Shown: piece by piece, positions 8,604 to 17,231 of the stretch | Numbering within the stretch: the first letter of the stretch is position 1 | Layout of the letters: every line of letters begins with the position of its first letter | DNA from: Sphingomonas sp. Root710 | Lineage (GTDB): Bacteria > Pseudomonadota > Alphaproteobacteria > Sphingomonadales > Sphingomonadaceae | Direction: 5' to 3' | Length of the DNA stretch: 64,000 nucleotides | NCBI RefSeq assembly: GCF_001429065.1 | Contig: NZ_LMIB01000001.1 | Span: forward strand, 588 to 64,587 | The notes under the pieces: generated by a model | Database searches by the model: none | What the model was told of the DNA's origin: nothing | Seen by the model: the letters and a program-made list of their open reading frames with translations, nothing else | Position numbers and translations under genes: made by a program

Positions 8604-8681
8604 GCCAGTTTATCCCACATCATGGGAAGTTTTAGCAAGGCGAGATTGCCCTGACCGCGCTCTGTTGCATAGTGGCTTCCT
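8604..8681. promoter_or_regulatory. Divergent promoter region between IclR and hydratase genes
   Basis: This 78-bp gap lies between two divergent starts. It contains an imperfect dyad, TTATCCCACATCATGGGAAG (about 8611-8630; arms CCCA and TGGG), that could be an IclR operator. The assignment rests on position and symmetry only. Confidence 0.4.
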
Positions 8682-9467
8682 ATGAGCACAAACCTTGACC
8701 TCGTGGCACAGATGCTGCGCGATGCGTATCGCGGCCCCCCGATCGCGCCCTTGCGGGATTTCCTCGACCCTCTCGATGCCGAAGGCGCCTACGCTGTACA
8801 GGCCATAAACACCCGCTACTGGCAGTCTTCCGGACGCAGGCTGGTCGGCCGCAAGATCGGACTGACCGCCGAATCAGTCCGCCGGCAGCTCGGTGTCGAC
8901 CAGCCCGATTTCGGCGTGCTGTTTGCGGACATGGAAATTCCCGACGGCGGCGTGCTCGATCCGGCGCAGGTCATCCACCCCAAGGCCGAGGCGGAAATCG
9001 CGTTCACCATCGGCCGGGATCTCGACGATCCCGACGCATCGCTGGAGACGGTCATCGCCGCCATCGACAAGGCGGTTCCCGCTATCGAGATCGTCGATAG
9101 CCGCATCGCGGACTGGCAGATCACCTTCGCAGATACGGTCGCGGACAATGGGTCTTCGGCCTTTTTCGTGCTTGGAACCACGCTCCTTCCGCACGCGGAA
9201 CTCGATCTTTACAGCTGCGGCATGGTGACGGAAATCAACGGGGCGGTCGCGTCGGTGGGTTCCGGCGCAGCGTGCCTCGGCCACCCCTATAATTCGGTGC
9301 ATTGGATTGCCCGGATGCTGGCGAAACTCGGCGAACCGCTGCGGGCGGGCGACGTCCTGCTGTCAGGCGCGCTTGGACCGATGGTCACGCTGGCACAAGG
9401 GGATCATGTGCGGATCCACATTGGCGGTATCGGCAGCTGCGCCTTCACTTATGGAGCCAGGTCATGA
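8682..9467 (+). CDS. 2-keto-4-pentenoate hydratase (MhpD-type) / fumarylacetoacetate hydrolase superfamily
   Basis: The 261-residue protein matches the MhpD/TesE/BphH hydratase family, which adds water to 2-hydroxypenta-2,4-dienoate-type products of meta ring cleavage. Seen are GRKIGLTAESVRRQLGV (about 52-68), metal-ligand Glu residues in AEAEIAFTIGRDL (about 101-113) and the AIEIVDSRIADW segment (about 137-148). The length is normal for the family. It is probably controlled by the divergent IclR protein. No aldolase or aldehyde dehydrogenase of a complete meta pathway lies beside it, so it may be a single step or act on a larger alicyclic analogue. Confidence 0.9.
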   Translation: MSTNLDLVAQMLRDAYRGPPIAPLRDFLDPLDAEGAYAVQAINTRYWQSSGRRLVGRKIGLTAESVRRQLGVDQPDFGVLFADMEIPDGGVLDPAQVIHPKAEAEIAFTIGRDLDDPDASLETVIAAIDKAVPAIEIVDSRIADWQITFADTVADNGSSAFFVLGTTLLPHAELDLYSCGMVTEINGAVASVGSGAACLGHPYNSVHWIARMLAKLGEPLRAGDVLLSGALGPMVTLAQGDHVRIHIGGIGSCAFTYGARS

Positions 9468-9585
9468 CGGCGGATCGCCGACGCATATCCGCCCGATGAT
9501 GACAGCGCGTTGATCGTCGGCGCTGTCCAGCCGTGGCTGGGGCAGATCGGCGTAAAGACGCGCTCCATCACGCCGGGATAATGGT

Positions 9586-9999
9586 TCAGGGTTTGGCACC
9601 GTCGGCGATCCACTGGCGGATCGCGGCGATCTCGCCCGCTGACAATGGCGGGGAGCCGAAGGGCATCTGCGCGCCTTCGCCGCCATGTTGGAGGTGGGTG
9701 CCTTCCAGCTTCATCAGCAGGTAGCTTTTGTCCGGCGTACCCGGCACGACGCGGATCTGGCCCGGTGCACCGGCAGCCGCCACACCGACCACGCTGCTGA
9801 CGATATTGTCGGCTACCAGCGACATACCGCCCGCTTCCTCGCCGGTCATATGGCAGATGGCGCATTTGCTTTCGAACAGCGGGACGATCTTCGCCTGAAA
9901 GGGCGAGGGCGCGGCGGGCGCCGATGCGCCGTTGGCACGAGCGTTCGGGCTCAGCGCGAGCAGCGCCGCCGTGGCGCACGATATGATCCGGCCGATCAT
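9586..9999 (-). CDS. Exported c-type cytochrome, single heme (PSCyt1-like)
   Basis: The 137-residue protein starts with a signal peptide (MIGRIISCATAALLALSPNARA) and has one heme site, CAICH, at residues 46-50. It ends in LSAGEIAAIRQWIADGAKP, the typical end of the cytochrome domain seen in PSCyt1-type proteins. A Met in QMPFG near residue 112 could be the sixth heme ligand. Its start overlaps the end of the FAD dehydrogenase gene by four bases, so the two are translationally coupled. It probably takes electrons from that flavoprotein in the periplasm. Confidence 0.85.
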   Translation of the reverse strand: MIGRIISCATAALLALSPNARANGASAPAAPSPFQAKIVPLFESKCAICHMTGEEAGGMSLVADNIVSSVVGVAAAGAPGQIRVVPGTPDKSYLLMKLEGTHLQHGGEGAQMPFGSPPLSAGEIAAIRQWIADGAKP

Positions 10000-11726
10000 G
10001 CGCGCAGCGCGTGCCGGGCAGCGATATAGCCGAAGGTCAGCGCCGGGCCGATCGTTCCACCGGCCCCGAGATAGGCCTGGCCGGTCGGTGCGGAGATGCA
10101 GTTCCCGGCGCCGTAGAGCCCCGGGATGGGAACGCCGTCGGCACCCAATATTTGGGCATTGGCGTTGATCTGCGGCCCGCCTGCGGTGTCGAGCGTGCCG
10201 GGCGCGAGGACGAGCGCATAATAGGGGCCCTTGGCGGTGAAGGGGTGCATCACCGGCTTGGGATAGGGATTTTCGGGCCAGGACGTGCCCTTGCGGCGCG
10301 TGGAAAAGAGCAGGTGCCAGTCGCGGTCGTAGCGATATTGCCCGCGCCCGAAATCGGGATCCACGCCCTTCTTCGCATAGGCGTTGAAGCGCGCCACGGT
10401 CGCCTTGGCCGTCGCGGCGAAGTCGGGCGAGAGCCGGACGCCGCCGGTTCTTCCAGCCCAGCCTTCGAGCTGGGCATCGATCTTCGCGAACAGCGCGTCC
10501 CAGGTCGCGCCTTCCAGCAAATGGGGCTGTTCACCCTTATTGGCGGGGAAAGGAAATGCGCCGCCGAAAGCGTCGATCGACCGCTCGTCGAACAGCATAA
10601 ACAGCAGATGGTTGGCATATTCCTCATGCGCGGCGTCATAGTGGAAATGCGCCTGGGTCCGGTCGTTATAGTCGCGCTTCTCGTTGACGACGCGCTTGCC
10701 ATATTTGTTGACCAGGATCATCGAATCCCCCGGCAGGACGAAGGCGCCCCAGCCCACGCCACGGCTCTTCAGGGCCTCGCCGAGCACGACCTGGCTGCGC
10801 CAGGCGAGGCCGAGTGAGCCCATCTTGGCCCCGGCGGCCTGCGCGAGCGGGATGAAGTCGCCGGTCGATCCGGGCAGCGAGCAGCTGCCATAGACCGACG
10901 GCTGGTGGAGATTGCAAAGCTCGACATTGTGCGAATAGCCGCCGGTGCCGAAGATCACGCCCCGCGTCGCGCGGATGCGGATCGTCTTGCCCTTCTGGAC
11001 CGCCTCGACACCGACGACCCGGCCGTCGCCGTCCTTCACGATCCGGGTGACCCGGGTCGACGTCATGATAGGCACATTGGCCTTGCGCAGATAGGCGGCG
11101 AGCTGGTTCGCGAGGCTGCCACCGCCCTCGGCCGATCCGGAGCCGACAGCGGGCTCCAGCGCACGGCCCGCCGGCACCTTGTTCTCGGGCAGGTGGTCGG
11201 CATAGTCGGGTGCCGGACGATCGACGTGGAACATCCGGAATTCCTTGAACTGCGCGACGTCGAGCTCGCGCAGCCGGTCGATCGCCTTCGACCCATTGTC
11301 GTAAAAGGCTTCGATCACGCCATAGCGGGTCTGGTCGAGGCCGAGGGTCGGGCTCGAGGGATTATATTCGCGCGAAAAGCCGTAGCGCACCGCATAGCGC
11401 AGCGCGTCTTCCTTCCTGTCGTCGACACCGCGGGCGCGGAGCGCGAAATGATTGAAGATCCAGGCCACCCCGCCAGATTTCGCCGTGGTCCCGCCGAGGA
11501 TCGGCATCTTCTCGACGACGATCACCCGTGCGCCTTCGGATGCGGCGATCACCGCGGCGGTGCCGGCTGCTGCTCCGCTGCCGACGCACAGCACGTCGCA
11601 CTCATGATCCCAGCTATCGGCCGCGTTTTCCGCCGCCCTTGCCGGCGCCGCGACGGTCGCAGCCAGAGCCGCTACGCCGCCTCTTGCCAAAATCTGGCGG
11701 CGAGTGATATCGTTCGGGCTCATCAT
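9996..11726 (-). CDS. Tat-exported FAD-dependent dehydrogenase (fumarate reductase flavoprotein / KstD-like)
   Basis: The 576-residue FAD_binding_2 protein begins with a twin-arginine-like signal (TRRQILARGGVAALAATVAA, cleavage after PARA). It has the Rossmann dinucleotide motif VGSGAAAGTAAVIAASEG (about 48-65), a GGTTAKSGGVAWI loop and a C-terminal AGGPQINANAQIL...GLYGAGNC block that closes the FAD site. Relatives include fumarate and urocanate reductases and 3-ketosteroid dehydrogenases, which insert or reduce a C=C bond next to a carbonyl. Export plus the coupled cytochrome c suggests a periplasmic dehydrogenase. The substrate is unknown. It lies in the minus-strand unit with the SnoaL-like and Rieske genes. 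Confidence 0.87.
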   Translation of the reverse strand: MMSPNDITRRQILARGGVAALAATVAAPARAAENAADSWDHECDVLCVGSGAAAGTAAVIAASEGARVIVVEKMPILGGTTAKSGGVAWIFNHFALRARGVDDRKEDALRYAVRYGFSREYNPSSPTLGLDQTRYGVIEAFYDNGSKAIDRLRELDVAQFKEFRMFHVDRPAPDYADHLPENKVPAGRALEPAVGSGSAEGGGSLANQLAAYLRKANVPIMTSTRVTRIVKDGDGRVVGVEAVQKGKTIRIRATRGVIFGTGGYSHNVELCNLHQPSVYGSCSLPGSTGDFIPLAQAAGAKMGSLGLAWRSQVVLGEALKSRGVGWGAFVLPGDSMILVNKYGKRVVNEKRDYNDRTQAHFHYDAAHEEYANHLLFMLFDERSIDAFGGAFPFPANKGEQPHLLEGATWDALFAKIDAQLEGWAGRTGGVRLSPDFAATAKATVARFNAYAKKGVDPDFGRGQYRYDRDWHLLFSTRRKGTSWPENPYPKPVMHPFTAKGPYYALVLAPGTLDTAGGPQINANAQILGADGVPIPGLYGAGNCISAPTGQAYLGAGGTIGPALTFGYIAARHALRA

Positions 11727-11743
11727 CCTCTCCTGCGCTTATG

Positions 11744-12190
11744 TCATGGCTCGCCGCGCGCATCGGCCAGCACGGCCGGCAGCGGCATGAGAAAATCCAT
11801 ATGATATCGAGTGGCTTTCCAGCCGGCGGCCGTCCGCACGACCGCGAAATGATAGCGGCCATGGACGGTCAGCGATCCGCCGTCCTTCGCCTGCGCCATG
11901 CCTTGCACGTAGCAGCGCACCACCGCGCTATCGCCGTCATAGCCGCTGACGGCGAAGTTGCTCAGATAATGGGCGTGGTGGCTGTTGGCCGCGAAAACAG
12001 CCTCATAGAAGCTGCGAATGGCGGCATGGCCGACGACCTTGGTCATGCCGATACCCGAGAGATCGAATTCGGCGTCCCCGGTGAAGATCGCACAAATCCC
12101 GTCGAGATCGGACATGCTGTCGACCGCCGCCGCATAAGCGACGATCAGATCCTCGATCGCCATCCTGTCCTCGACGGGGCAATGCGCCAT
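11744..12190 (-). CDS. SnoaL-like / NTF2-fold protein
   Basis: The 148-residue protein has the NTF2-like layout: an N-terminal helix (EDLIVAYAAAVDSM), an IFTGDAEFDLSGIG strand and a C-terminal GRYHFAVVRTAAGWKATRYHMD strand pair. This fold is used by small cyclases, isomerases and the beta subunits of ring-hydroxylating dioxygenases. It sits 44 bp downstream of a Rieske oxygenase alpha-subunit gene and 17 bp upstream of the FAD dehydrogenase. It could be an accessory subunit or a separate isomerase; the sequence does not decide. Confidence 0.75.
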   Translation of the reverse strand: MAHCPVEDRMAIEDLIVAYAAAVDSMSDLDGICAIFTGDAEFDLSGIGMTKVVGHAAIRSFYEAVFAANSHHAHYLSNFAVSGYDGDSAVVRCYVQGMAQAKDGGSLTVHGRYHFAVVRTAAGWKATRYHMDFLMPLPAVLADARGEP

Positions 12191-12234
12191 GCCATCCTCC
12201 CAAATTGCTAGCCCGCGGCTGGGTTATGGCGGGT

Positions 12235-13554
12235 TCAGATCCGGCCCTTCACATAGTCGTCGAGCAATTCGTGGAAACGCTGGATGCGTTTCTCTTGATA
12301 GGTGAGGATGCATCCCTTGAAGCCGCGCGAATTGAGGCCCTGCTGCTGGCTGGTTCCGATCGAAAGATCCTGATCGGCGACGAAACCGAGCGAGACGCCG
12401 TCGCCGTAGACCGAGTGGCGGTGCTCGGCATGACGCAACGGCACCGGGCCGACCGGCGTCATGACCTCCTTCATGCCCTTGATCGGCGGCACCAGCACCC
12501 AATGCTGGAACACGCATTTGGCGGGATCGGTCGGATGCGGCTCGGTGCGCAGGATCTGGCACTGCTCGGGCGACATCGTGATCGTGAGGTTGGGGAACAG
12601 CGTGCAGTGGAAATAGTCGACCAGCTGCTGGTCGGTCATGTCGGCATAGTTGGCATAGCCGCGCTCCGCGCCCAGCCGGCGCTTGGCGTCGATCACGGCC
12701 TGGCGGATGTCTGCGGTCCGGCCCTTATAGTCGGCCGGATCGATGCCCCAGGCGGCGGCGATCTCATCGAGCGGGGCGGGAACCTCGCCGCTGACATGAT
12801 CGGCGCGGGTCGTGGCCTGATGGCCCTTCATCCACATCGAATTATGGCCGCTCGGATACATCTCGAACAATGTGTCCGACAGGCCATCGTTGATGAAGGT
12901 CGACAATTCGGGGTGGATCGTCGGGAGGTGATAGCTCTCGTTGAAATTGTCGCGGATGATCTTCCAGTTGAAGTCGCAGTCCGCCGACAGGTTCAGCACC
13001 CGCACCCAGTTGTCGAGGCCATAGCCGGCGAGCCGGGCGGGGAAAGGATCGAGCCATTCGAGCAGCGGCTTCGCGTCGGGGTCCATGCACCAGAAGACGA
13101 AGGGGCCGAAACTTTCGCAGCGTAGTTCGGTCAGGTGGACCTTCCCGCACGGATTGCCGCCCGGAAAATCGTCCGGATCCTGAACCCTGGCGAGCGTGCC
13201 GTCGAGATCGAATTGCCAGCCATGATAGCCGCAGGTGATGCGCGGGGTGCTGCCGACATCGCCGAGCACCAGCCGGTTACCGCGATGCGGGCAGCTGTTG
13301 TAGAACGCCTTGATCGATCCGTCGGCCTGCCGGACCATGATGACCGACTCGCGTCCGAAATTGTGGCGGATGAGGTCGCCTTCTTCTTCGAGATCGGCAA
13401 GGACGCCGCCCAGATGCCAGACCCGCGGCCACAGATGGTCGTCCTCGGCCTTCATCCATTCGGCGCTGGTATAGCGCTCGGCGGTTATCGGGTCGCCGCG
13501 CACCGGCAGATCATATTCGGCGGAATAGCGCGACAGCATCGGCTCGGCGGTCAT
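12235..13554 (-). CDS. Rieske non-heme iron oxygenase, alpha subunit (1)
   Basis: The 439-residue aromatic ring-hydroxylating oxygenase alpha subunit has Rieske ligands Cys88, His90, Cys108 and His111 (CPHRGNRL and CGYHGW). The mononuclear iron site is in NESYHLPTIHPEL (about 205-220). These enzymes hydroxylate or demethylate aromatic or alicyclic rings with O2. Length is normal and a good GGAGAGG site precedes the start. It is the first gene of a minus unit with SnoaL-like, FAD dehydrogenase and cytochrome genes, and it diverges from a TetR gene. No beta subunit of the classical kind and no reductase are adjacent; the only Rieske ferredoxin of the window is at 28675. Confidence 0.93.
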   Translation of the reverse strand: MTAEPMLSRYSAEYDLPVRGDPITAERYTSAEWMKAEDDHLWPRVWHLGGVLADLEEEGDLIRHNFGRESVIMVRQADGSIKAFYNSCPHRGNRLVLGDVGSTPRITCGYHGWQFDLDGTLARVQDPDDFPGGNPCGKVHLTELRCESFGPFVFWCMDPDAKPLLEWLDPFPARLAGYGLDNWVRVLNLSADCDFNWKIIRDNFNESYHLPTIHPELSTFINDGLSDTLFEMYPSGHNSMWMKGHQATTRADHVSGEVPAPLDEIAAAWGIDPADYKGRTADIRQAVIDAKRRLGAERGYANYADMTDQQLVDYFHCTLFPNLTITMSPEQCQILRTEPHPTDPAKCVFQHWVLVPPIKGMKEVMTPVGPVPLRHAEHRHSVYGDGVSLGFVADQDLSIGTSQQQGLNSRGFKGCILTYQEKRIQRFHELLDDYVKGRI

Positions 13555-13739
13555 TGTGCGGGTCCTCTCCCCGATTTTTCGGCCCGTTCATGAAAACAGG
13601 CGGTTGCGCCGGTTTTATGGATTGGGCATGTCTTTCGCACCTGTCGCAATCACTAGTTTCGGAAGTGCCCTTGCCTACCGGACGATGGATGCGGCTCGCG
13701 ACAGGCGAGTCCGGCCCCCATTTTCGGCGAAGCGACGAT
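13555..13739. promoter_or_regulatory. Divergent promoter region (Rieske oxygenase 1 / TetR) with lux-box-like element
   Basis: This is 185 bp between divergent starts. At 13639-13658 it reads ACCTGTCGCAATCACTAGTT, an imperfect match to the ACCTGT-N8-ACAGGT lux-box pattern with a good left half. The same left half is found in other promoters of this half of the window. Control by the TetR protein encoded here is also expected from position. Confidence 0.45.
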
Positions 13740-14396
13740 ATGAAGAATGCCACCGCGATCCGCGCGCCCGGCTGGAACGGGAAGCAAGACGTCCCGATCC
13801 GCTGGCAGCAGCAGAAGAGCGCGCGCACGCGGCTGGCGATGCTCGACGCGGGCATCGATTGCCTGGTCGAGCGCGGCTATGGCGGCCTGTCGGCCAGCCT
13901 CGTGGCCGAGCGCGCCGGGGTGTCGCGTGGCGCGATGCACCATCATTTCGCGACGCGGCTGGAGCTGGTCGCCGGGCTGGTCGACCATGTCTTCCACAAG
14001 CGCCTCGCCGATTTCCTCGACGGATATGCCCGCGCGGTGGCCGAGCATGGCGAAGACGGGCTGATCGAGATCGGAAGCGACCTCCATTGGCGGAGCGTCG
14101 AGACACGCGAATATGCCGCCTATCTGGAACTGACCGTCGCGGCGCGGACCGATCCCGAGCTGGCCCAGCTTCTGGAGCCGGCACTGGCGCGGTATGACGC
14201 GCTATGGCGGCAGGAGATGATGCGCTTTTTCCCGCAATGGGAACGCGATTGGGAGGCGATGCAGATCGCCAATGATTTCACCATCGCGGCGCATCTCGGG
14301 CTGCTGCTCCAGCGCCCGGCCTTTGGCGAGGAACGTGTCGAGCGGGTTCGCCGGCTCGTGCGTGAGGTCAATCGGCGGCTGCACGACGCGCCCTGA
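13740..14396 (+). CDS. TetR/AcrR family transcriptional regulator
   Basis: The 218-residue protein has an N-terminal TetR DNA-binding domain: ARTRLAMLDAGIDCLVERG, then the helix-turn-helix VAERAGVSRGAMHHHFATR (about 55-73) and an all-helical ligand domain. The ATG at 13740 is preferred because it places the domain about 28 residues from the N-terminus. The frame is open back to 13554, but that part has no family match and lies in the promoter region. It diverges from Rieske oxygenase 1 and is a likely repressor of that unit. An SDR gene follows 33 bp downstream. Confidence 0.9.
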   Translation: MKNATAIRAPGWNGKQDVPIRWQQQKSARTRLAMLDAGIDCLVERGYGGLSASLVAERAGVSRGAMHHHFATRLELVAGLVDHVFHKRLADFLDGYARAVAEHGEDGLIEIGSDLHWRSVETREYAAYLELTVAARTDPELAQLLEPALARYDALWRQEMMRFFPQWERDWEAMQIANDFTIAAHLGLLLQRPAFGEERVERVRRLVREVNRRLHDAP

Positions 14397-14429
14397 ACGG
14401 CGCGAAGATCATGAGAGAAGGATGAGGAC

Positions 14430-15107
14430 ATGGCGAATATCGCGATAACCGGCGCTGGCCGCGGCATCGGACTGGAATTGACCCGGCAGCATCTGGCGGC
14501 GGGCGACCGCGTCTTCGCGCTGGTCCGCGATCCGGGATCGCTCGAGCGGATGGCGGCGGATAGTGACGGCAAGCTGACGGTTCACCGCATGGATGTTTCC
14601 GATGGCGAATCGATCAGGTCGGGTGCGGCGTCTACCGGCGGCGCGCCGATCGACATTCTCTACAATGTCGCAGGCGTCTCGGGCGTCGCCGGCCCGGAAC
14701 TGGAAAGCGCCGACTGGGACGCTTTCGACGAGACCGTGAACGTCAACGTCAAAGGCCCGATGCGGGTGCTGCAGGCGTTCCTGCCCCAGCTCGGCAGGGG
14801 AGCCCGGGTGATCAATTTCTCCAGCCAGCTTGGCGCGTCGACCTGGCCCTATGGCGGGCACTATGCCTATGCCGCGACCAAGGCCGCGCTGGGCCGGCTG
14901 ATGCGCTCGGTCGCGATCGACCTGAAGGAGCGCGGGATCGTGATCGGGCTCGTCCATCCGGGCTGGGTACAGACCGACATGGGCGGCGCCGGCGCCGACA
15001 TCACCGCGGAGCAGAGCGCGAGCGGCATCCGCAAACTCGCCGAGGGCTGGATGCTCGAACAGTCGGGCGATTTCTACAATTGGGACGGCCGACCGCACGC
15101 CTGGTGA
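14430..15107 (+). CDS. Short-chain dehydrogenase/reductase (SDR), C-factor-like
   Basis: The 225-residue classical Rossmann SDR has the NAD(P) motif TGAGRGIG (residues 7-14), the NVAG-like YNVAGVSG segment, a catalytic Ser in INFSSQLG and Tyr/Lys in YAYAATKAA (about 146-154). It is slightly short, as in the C-factor/CsgA-like group. It oxidises or reduces a hydroxyl/keto group of an unknown metabolite. It is co-directional with the TetR gene and converges on the next minus-strand unit. Confidence 0.87.
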   Translation: MANIAITGAGRGIGLELTRQHLAAGDRVFALVRDPGSLERMAADSDGKLTVHRMDVSDGESIRSGAASTGGAPIDILYNVAGVSGVAGPELESADWDAFDETVNVNVKGPMRVLQAFLPQLGRGARVINFSSQLGASTWPYGGHYAYAATKAALGRLMRSVAIDLKERGIVIGLVHPGWVQTDMGGAGADITAEQSASGIRKLAEGWMLEQSGDFYNWDGRPHAW

Positions 15108-15125
15108 GGCGGCTATCGGTCGCGC

Positions 15126-15914
15126 CTAAAGCGATCCGAGCCAGCGGCGGGTGGCCTCGGCAACCTCCCGCGCCCGCGCGCCGGCATCGGGATAAGCATC
15201 GCGGAGCTTCTTCGAGCGTAGTTCGACGCTGAGCGGTGTGCCCGGCGGCAGCGCGGCATGGAAGGTGCGAAGCGGCAGCGCGCCGTCGCCGCATTGCTCG
15301 CGCAGGTCGATCGCGTCGATGATGACGGCTTCGAAATCGGCCGGGTCGGGCCGCGCCGCAGGGGCATCGCAGATCTGCGCATATGGCAGCAGGCCGGGAT
15401 CGATGTCCGCCAAGCCCGCCAAAGTGCTGCCGGAGCGGTCGATATGGATCGGGTCGAGCAGCAGGGCGCGGTTCGGATGGCCGACGCGATCGAGTATGGC
15501 CAAGGCGGAGGCCAGATCCTTGACCTCGGTGAAGATGCCGAACTCAAGCGCGACGCGCATCCCGCTGCCCTCGACATGACGGCAGAGCTCGGCCAGCCGC
15601 GCCGCCGTCGCACCATGGTCGGGATCGGACGAAACGCACAGGACGTTGGCGGCACCCAGCTCGATGCCGATATCGAGCGTGCGGCGATGATCGTCCATCG
15701 CGTTGTCCGGCTTGAGCCAGATCACCTCGACGTCGAGCAGCGGCAGCCCGCTGTCGGCCAGCGCGGCGCGGGCGTCGCGCAGAAGCGCGCCGTTCCAGTC
15801 GCGATTTTCGATCCATAGCCCCACGGCATCAAAGCCGCCGGTCTGCGCAGCCTGAATGGTGGCGACAGGGCCGAATTCCGGCACCACGCCCGACGCCAGC
15901 GAGATCGGATTCAT
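15126..15914 (-). CDS. Sugar phosphate isomerase/epimerase family protein (TIM barrel)
   Basis: The 262-residue protein of the xylose-isomerase-like TIM-barrel (AP endonuclease 2) superfamily has strand signatures GFDAVGLWIENRDW, LPLLDVEVIWL, MRVALEFGIFTEV and ALLLDPIHIDRSG, with the usual Glu/Asp/His metal ligands. Members isomerise or epimerise keto/hydroxy acids and sugars, and some cleave ring-derived acids. It is 9 bp downstream of Rieske oxygenase 2 and likely in its operon. The substrate is not known. Confidence 0.83.
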   Translation of the reverse strand: MNPISLASGVVPEFGPVATIQAAQTGGFDAVGLWIENRDWNGALLRDARAALADSGLPLLDVEVIWLKPDNAMDDHRRTLDIGIELGAANVLCVSSDPDHGATAARLAELCRHVEGSGMRVALEFGIFTEVKDLASALAILDRVGHPNRALLLDPIHIDRSGSTLAGLADIDPGLLPYAQICDAPAARPDPADFEAVIIDAIDLREQCGDGALPLRTFHAALPPGTPLSVELRSKKLRDAYPDAGARAREVAEATRRWLGSL

Positions 15915-15923
15915 CGCCGCGCC

Positions 15924-17102
15924 TCACATCGTCGGTTCAGGAAGATCCGGATCGTCCTGCAGATACCAGTTCAGCCATTCGTGGAAATATTGATTGCCGC
16001 GCTCGTTGCGCCCGAAGACGAGATCGTCATGCGCGGCGGTTTCCAGACCCTTCTGGATCTCCAGCCCGATCACATAATCCTCCTGATAGGTCACATCGCG
16101 GAAGAAGTTGATCATCGCCTCGAGACTTTCGCGGTCGGCGTCGTCCTTCGGCGCGTCGCGGCGGAGATAGTTGAGGACGGTACGGTTGCGATCGGGCGTC
16201 GGCCCGGGAAACAGCTGAGCGACCTGCGTTATCTCGGGTGCGATGAAGACCGACACGTTCGGGAAGAAGATCCGCACGAAGTCGAAGCCGTTATTCTCCT
16301 GCGTTCCCCACTGCTCGCGCGGCACGTCCCTGAGCGCTTCGGCGATGCGCCGCTGCGGGAAGCCGATGCGGATATTGGGGCCGAAGCCTTCATAATGGGT
16401 ACAGTTGGACGGGGTACGCGGAAAGATCGTCTGCGGGTGCAGCGATGCAAAATGATAGCCTTCGAGATAGCCGTCGAACGCGATCTTCCAGTTCGCCCCT
16501 TCGATCACGCGCGAGCCTAGGAACGACCATTTGTCGAACTCGAGCGCTTCGAAGTCGGCCAGATAGCCGCGGAAGAAATCGTCGAGATCGATCGGGGCAT
16601 TCGGGGTGAGGCAGACGAAGATCATGCCCGCCCGTTCCTCGCAGGGCAGCTCGCGCAGCCCGCGCTCGGCCTTGTTCACCTCGCCGAACTTGCTCGCTTC
16701 GGCGACCGCCAGAAGCTTGCCGTCCTGCCCGAAGGTCCAGCCATGATATTTGCAGGTGAAGCGCGGGCAATTGCCATGGCCTTCGGCCGCGACGGGCGCG
16801 CCGCGGTGCGAGCAGACGTTGAGGAAGGCGCGCACAATGCCCGACTTGTCGCGATTGATCAGCACCGGCTTTCCAACCGCGTCCATCGCCTTGTAGTCGC
16901 CTGGGTTGGGCAGCTCGGCGGTGAAGGCGAGCATCAGCGGGACACGCATGAACACCAGCTCCATTTCCGCGCGCCACTGGTCGGTATCGGTATAGCTGCG
17001 CGTCGGAACGGCGAGCGTCTTCTCGGTAAGGTAGGTCTTGTTGTTCTCGACATAGTCGAGCATGGTTTCGGCGACATCGCCGATATTTTGCACGCGGTCC
17101 AA
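15924..17102 (-). CDS. Rieske non-heme iron oxygenase, alpha subunit (2)
   Basis: This ring-hydroxylating oxygenase alpha subunit has 392 residues from the chosen start. The Rieske ligands are Cys97, His99, Cys117 and His120 (CSHRGAPV, CKYHGW), and the mononuclear iron motif is EGYHFASLHPQ. The frame opens at a TTG at 17159, but the TTG at 17102 has a GGGAG ribosome site at the right distance. The extra 19 residues have no family match and overlap promoter-like ACAGGT repeats (17166-17178). The ATG at 17063 is another option. It diverges from CoA ligase 2. Confidence 0.9.
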   Translation of the reverse strand: MDRVQNIGDVAETMLDYVENNKTYLTEKTLAVPTRSYTDTDQWRAEMELVFMRVPLMLAFTAELPNPGDYKAMDAVGKPVLINRDKSGIVRAFLNVCSHRGAPVAAEGHGNCPRFTCKYHGWTFGQDGKLLAVAEASKFGEVNKAERGLRELPCEERAGMIFVCLTPNAPIDLDDFFRGYLADFEALEFDKWSFLGSRVIEGANWKIAFDGYLEGYHFASLHPQTIFPRTPSNCTHYEGFGPNIRIGFPQRRIAEALRDVPREQWGTQENNGFDFVRIFFPNVSVFIAPEITQVAQLFPGPTPDRNRTVLNYLRRDAPKDDADRESLEAMINFFRDVTYQEDYVIGLEIQKGLETAAHDDLVFGRNERGNQYFHEWLNWYLQDDPDLPEPTM

Positions 17103-17231
17103 GGCCCATCTCCCGAGATATTGTGCCCGGATTTGAGCAAAGCGGCGGGGAGGCGGCAAGCTGCGACAGGTGACAGGTTCCTCGCCTTTTGACCAATTGG
17201 CCGGGCGGCTCGCTCACGGCACCCTCTCGCG
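17103..17231. promoter_or_regulatory. Divergent promoter region with tandem ACAGGT half-sites
   Basis: The region between Rieske oxygenase 2 and CoA ligase 2 holds ACAGGTGACAGGT (17166-17178): two half-sites on a 7-bp period, reading ACCTGTCACCTGT on the minus strand. It also holds the palindrome-like GGCCAATTGGTC read on the minus strand (17191-17202 reads GACCAATTGGCC on plus). Both are candidate operators. Confidence 0.45.
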
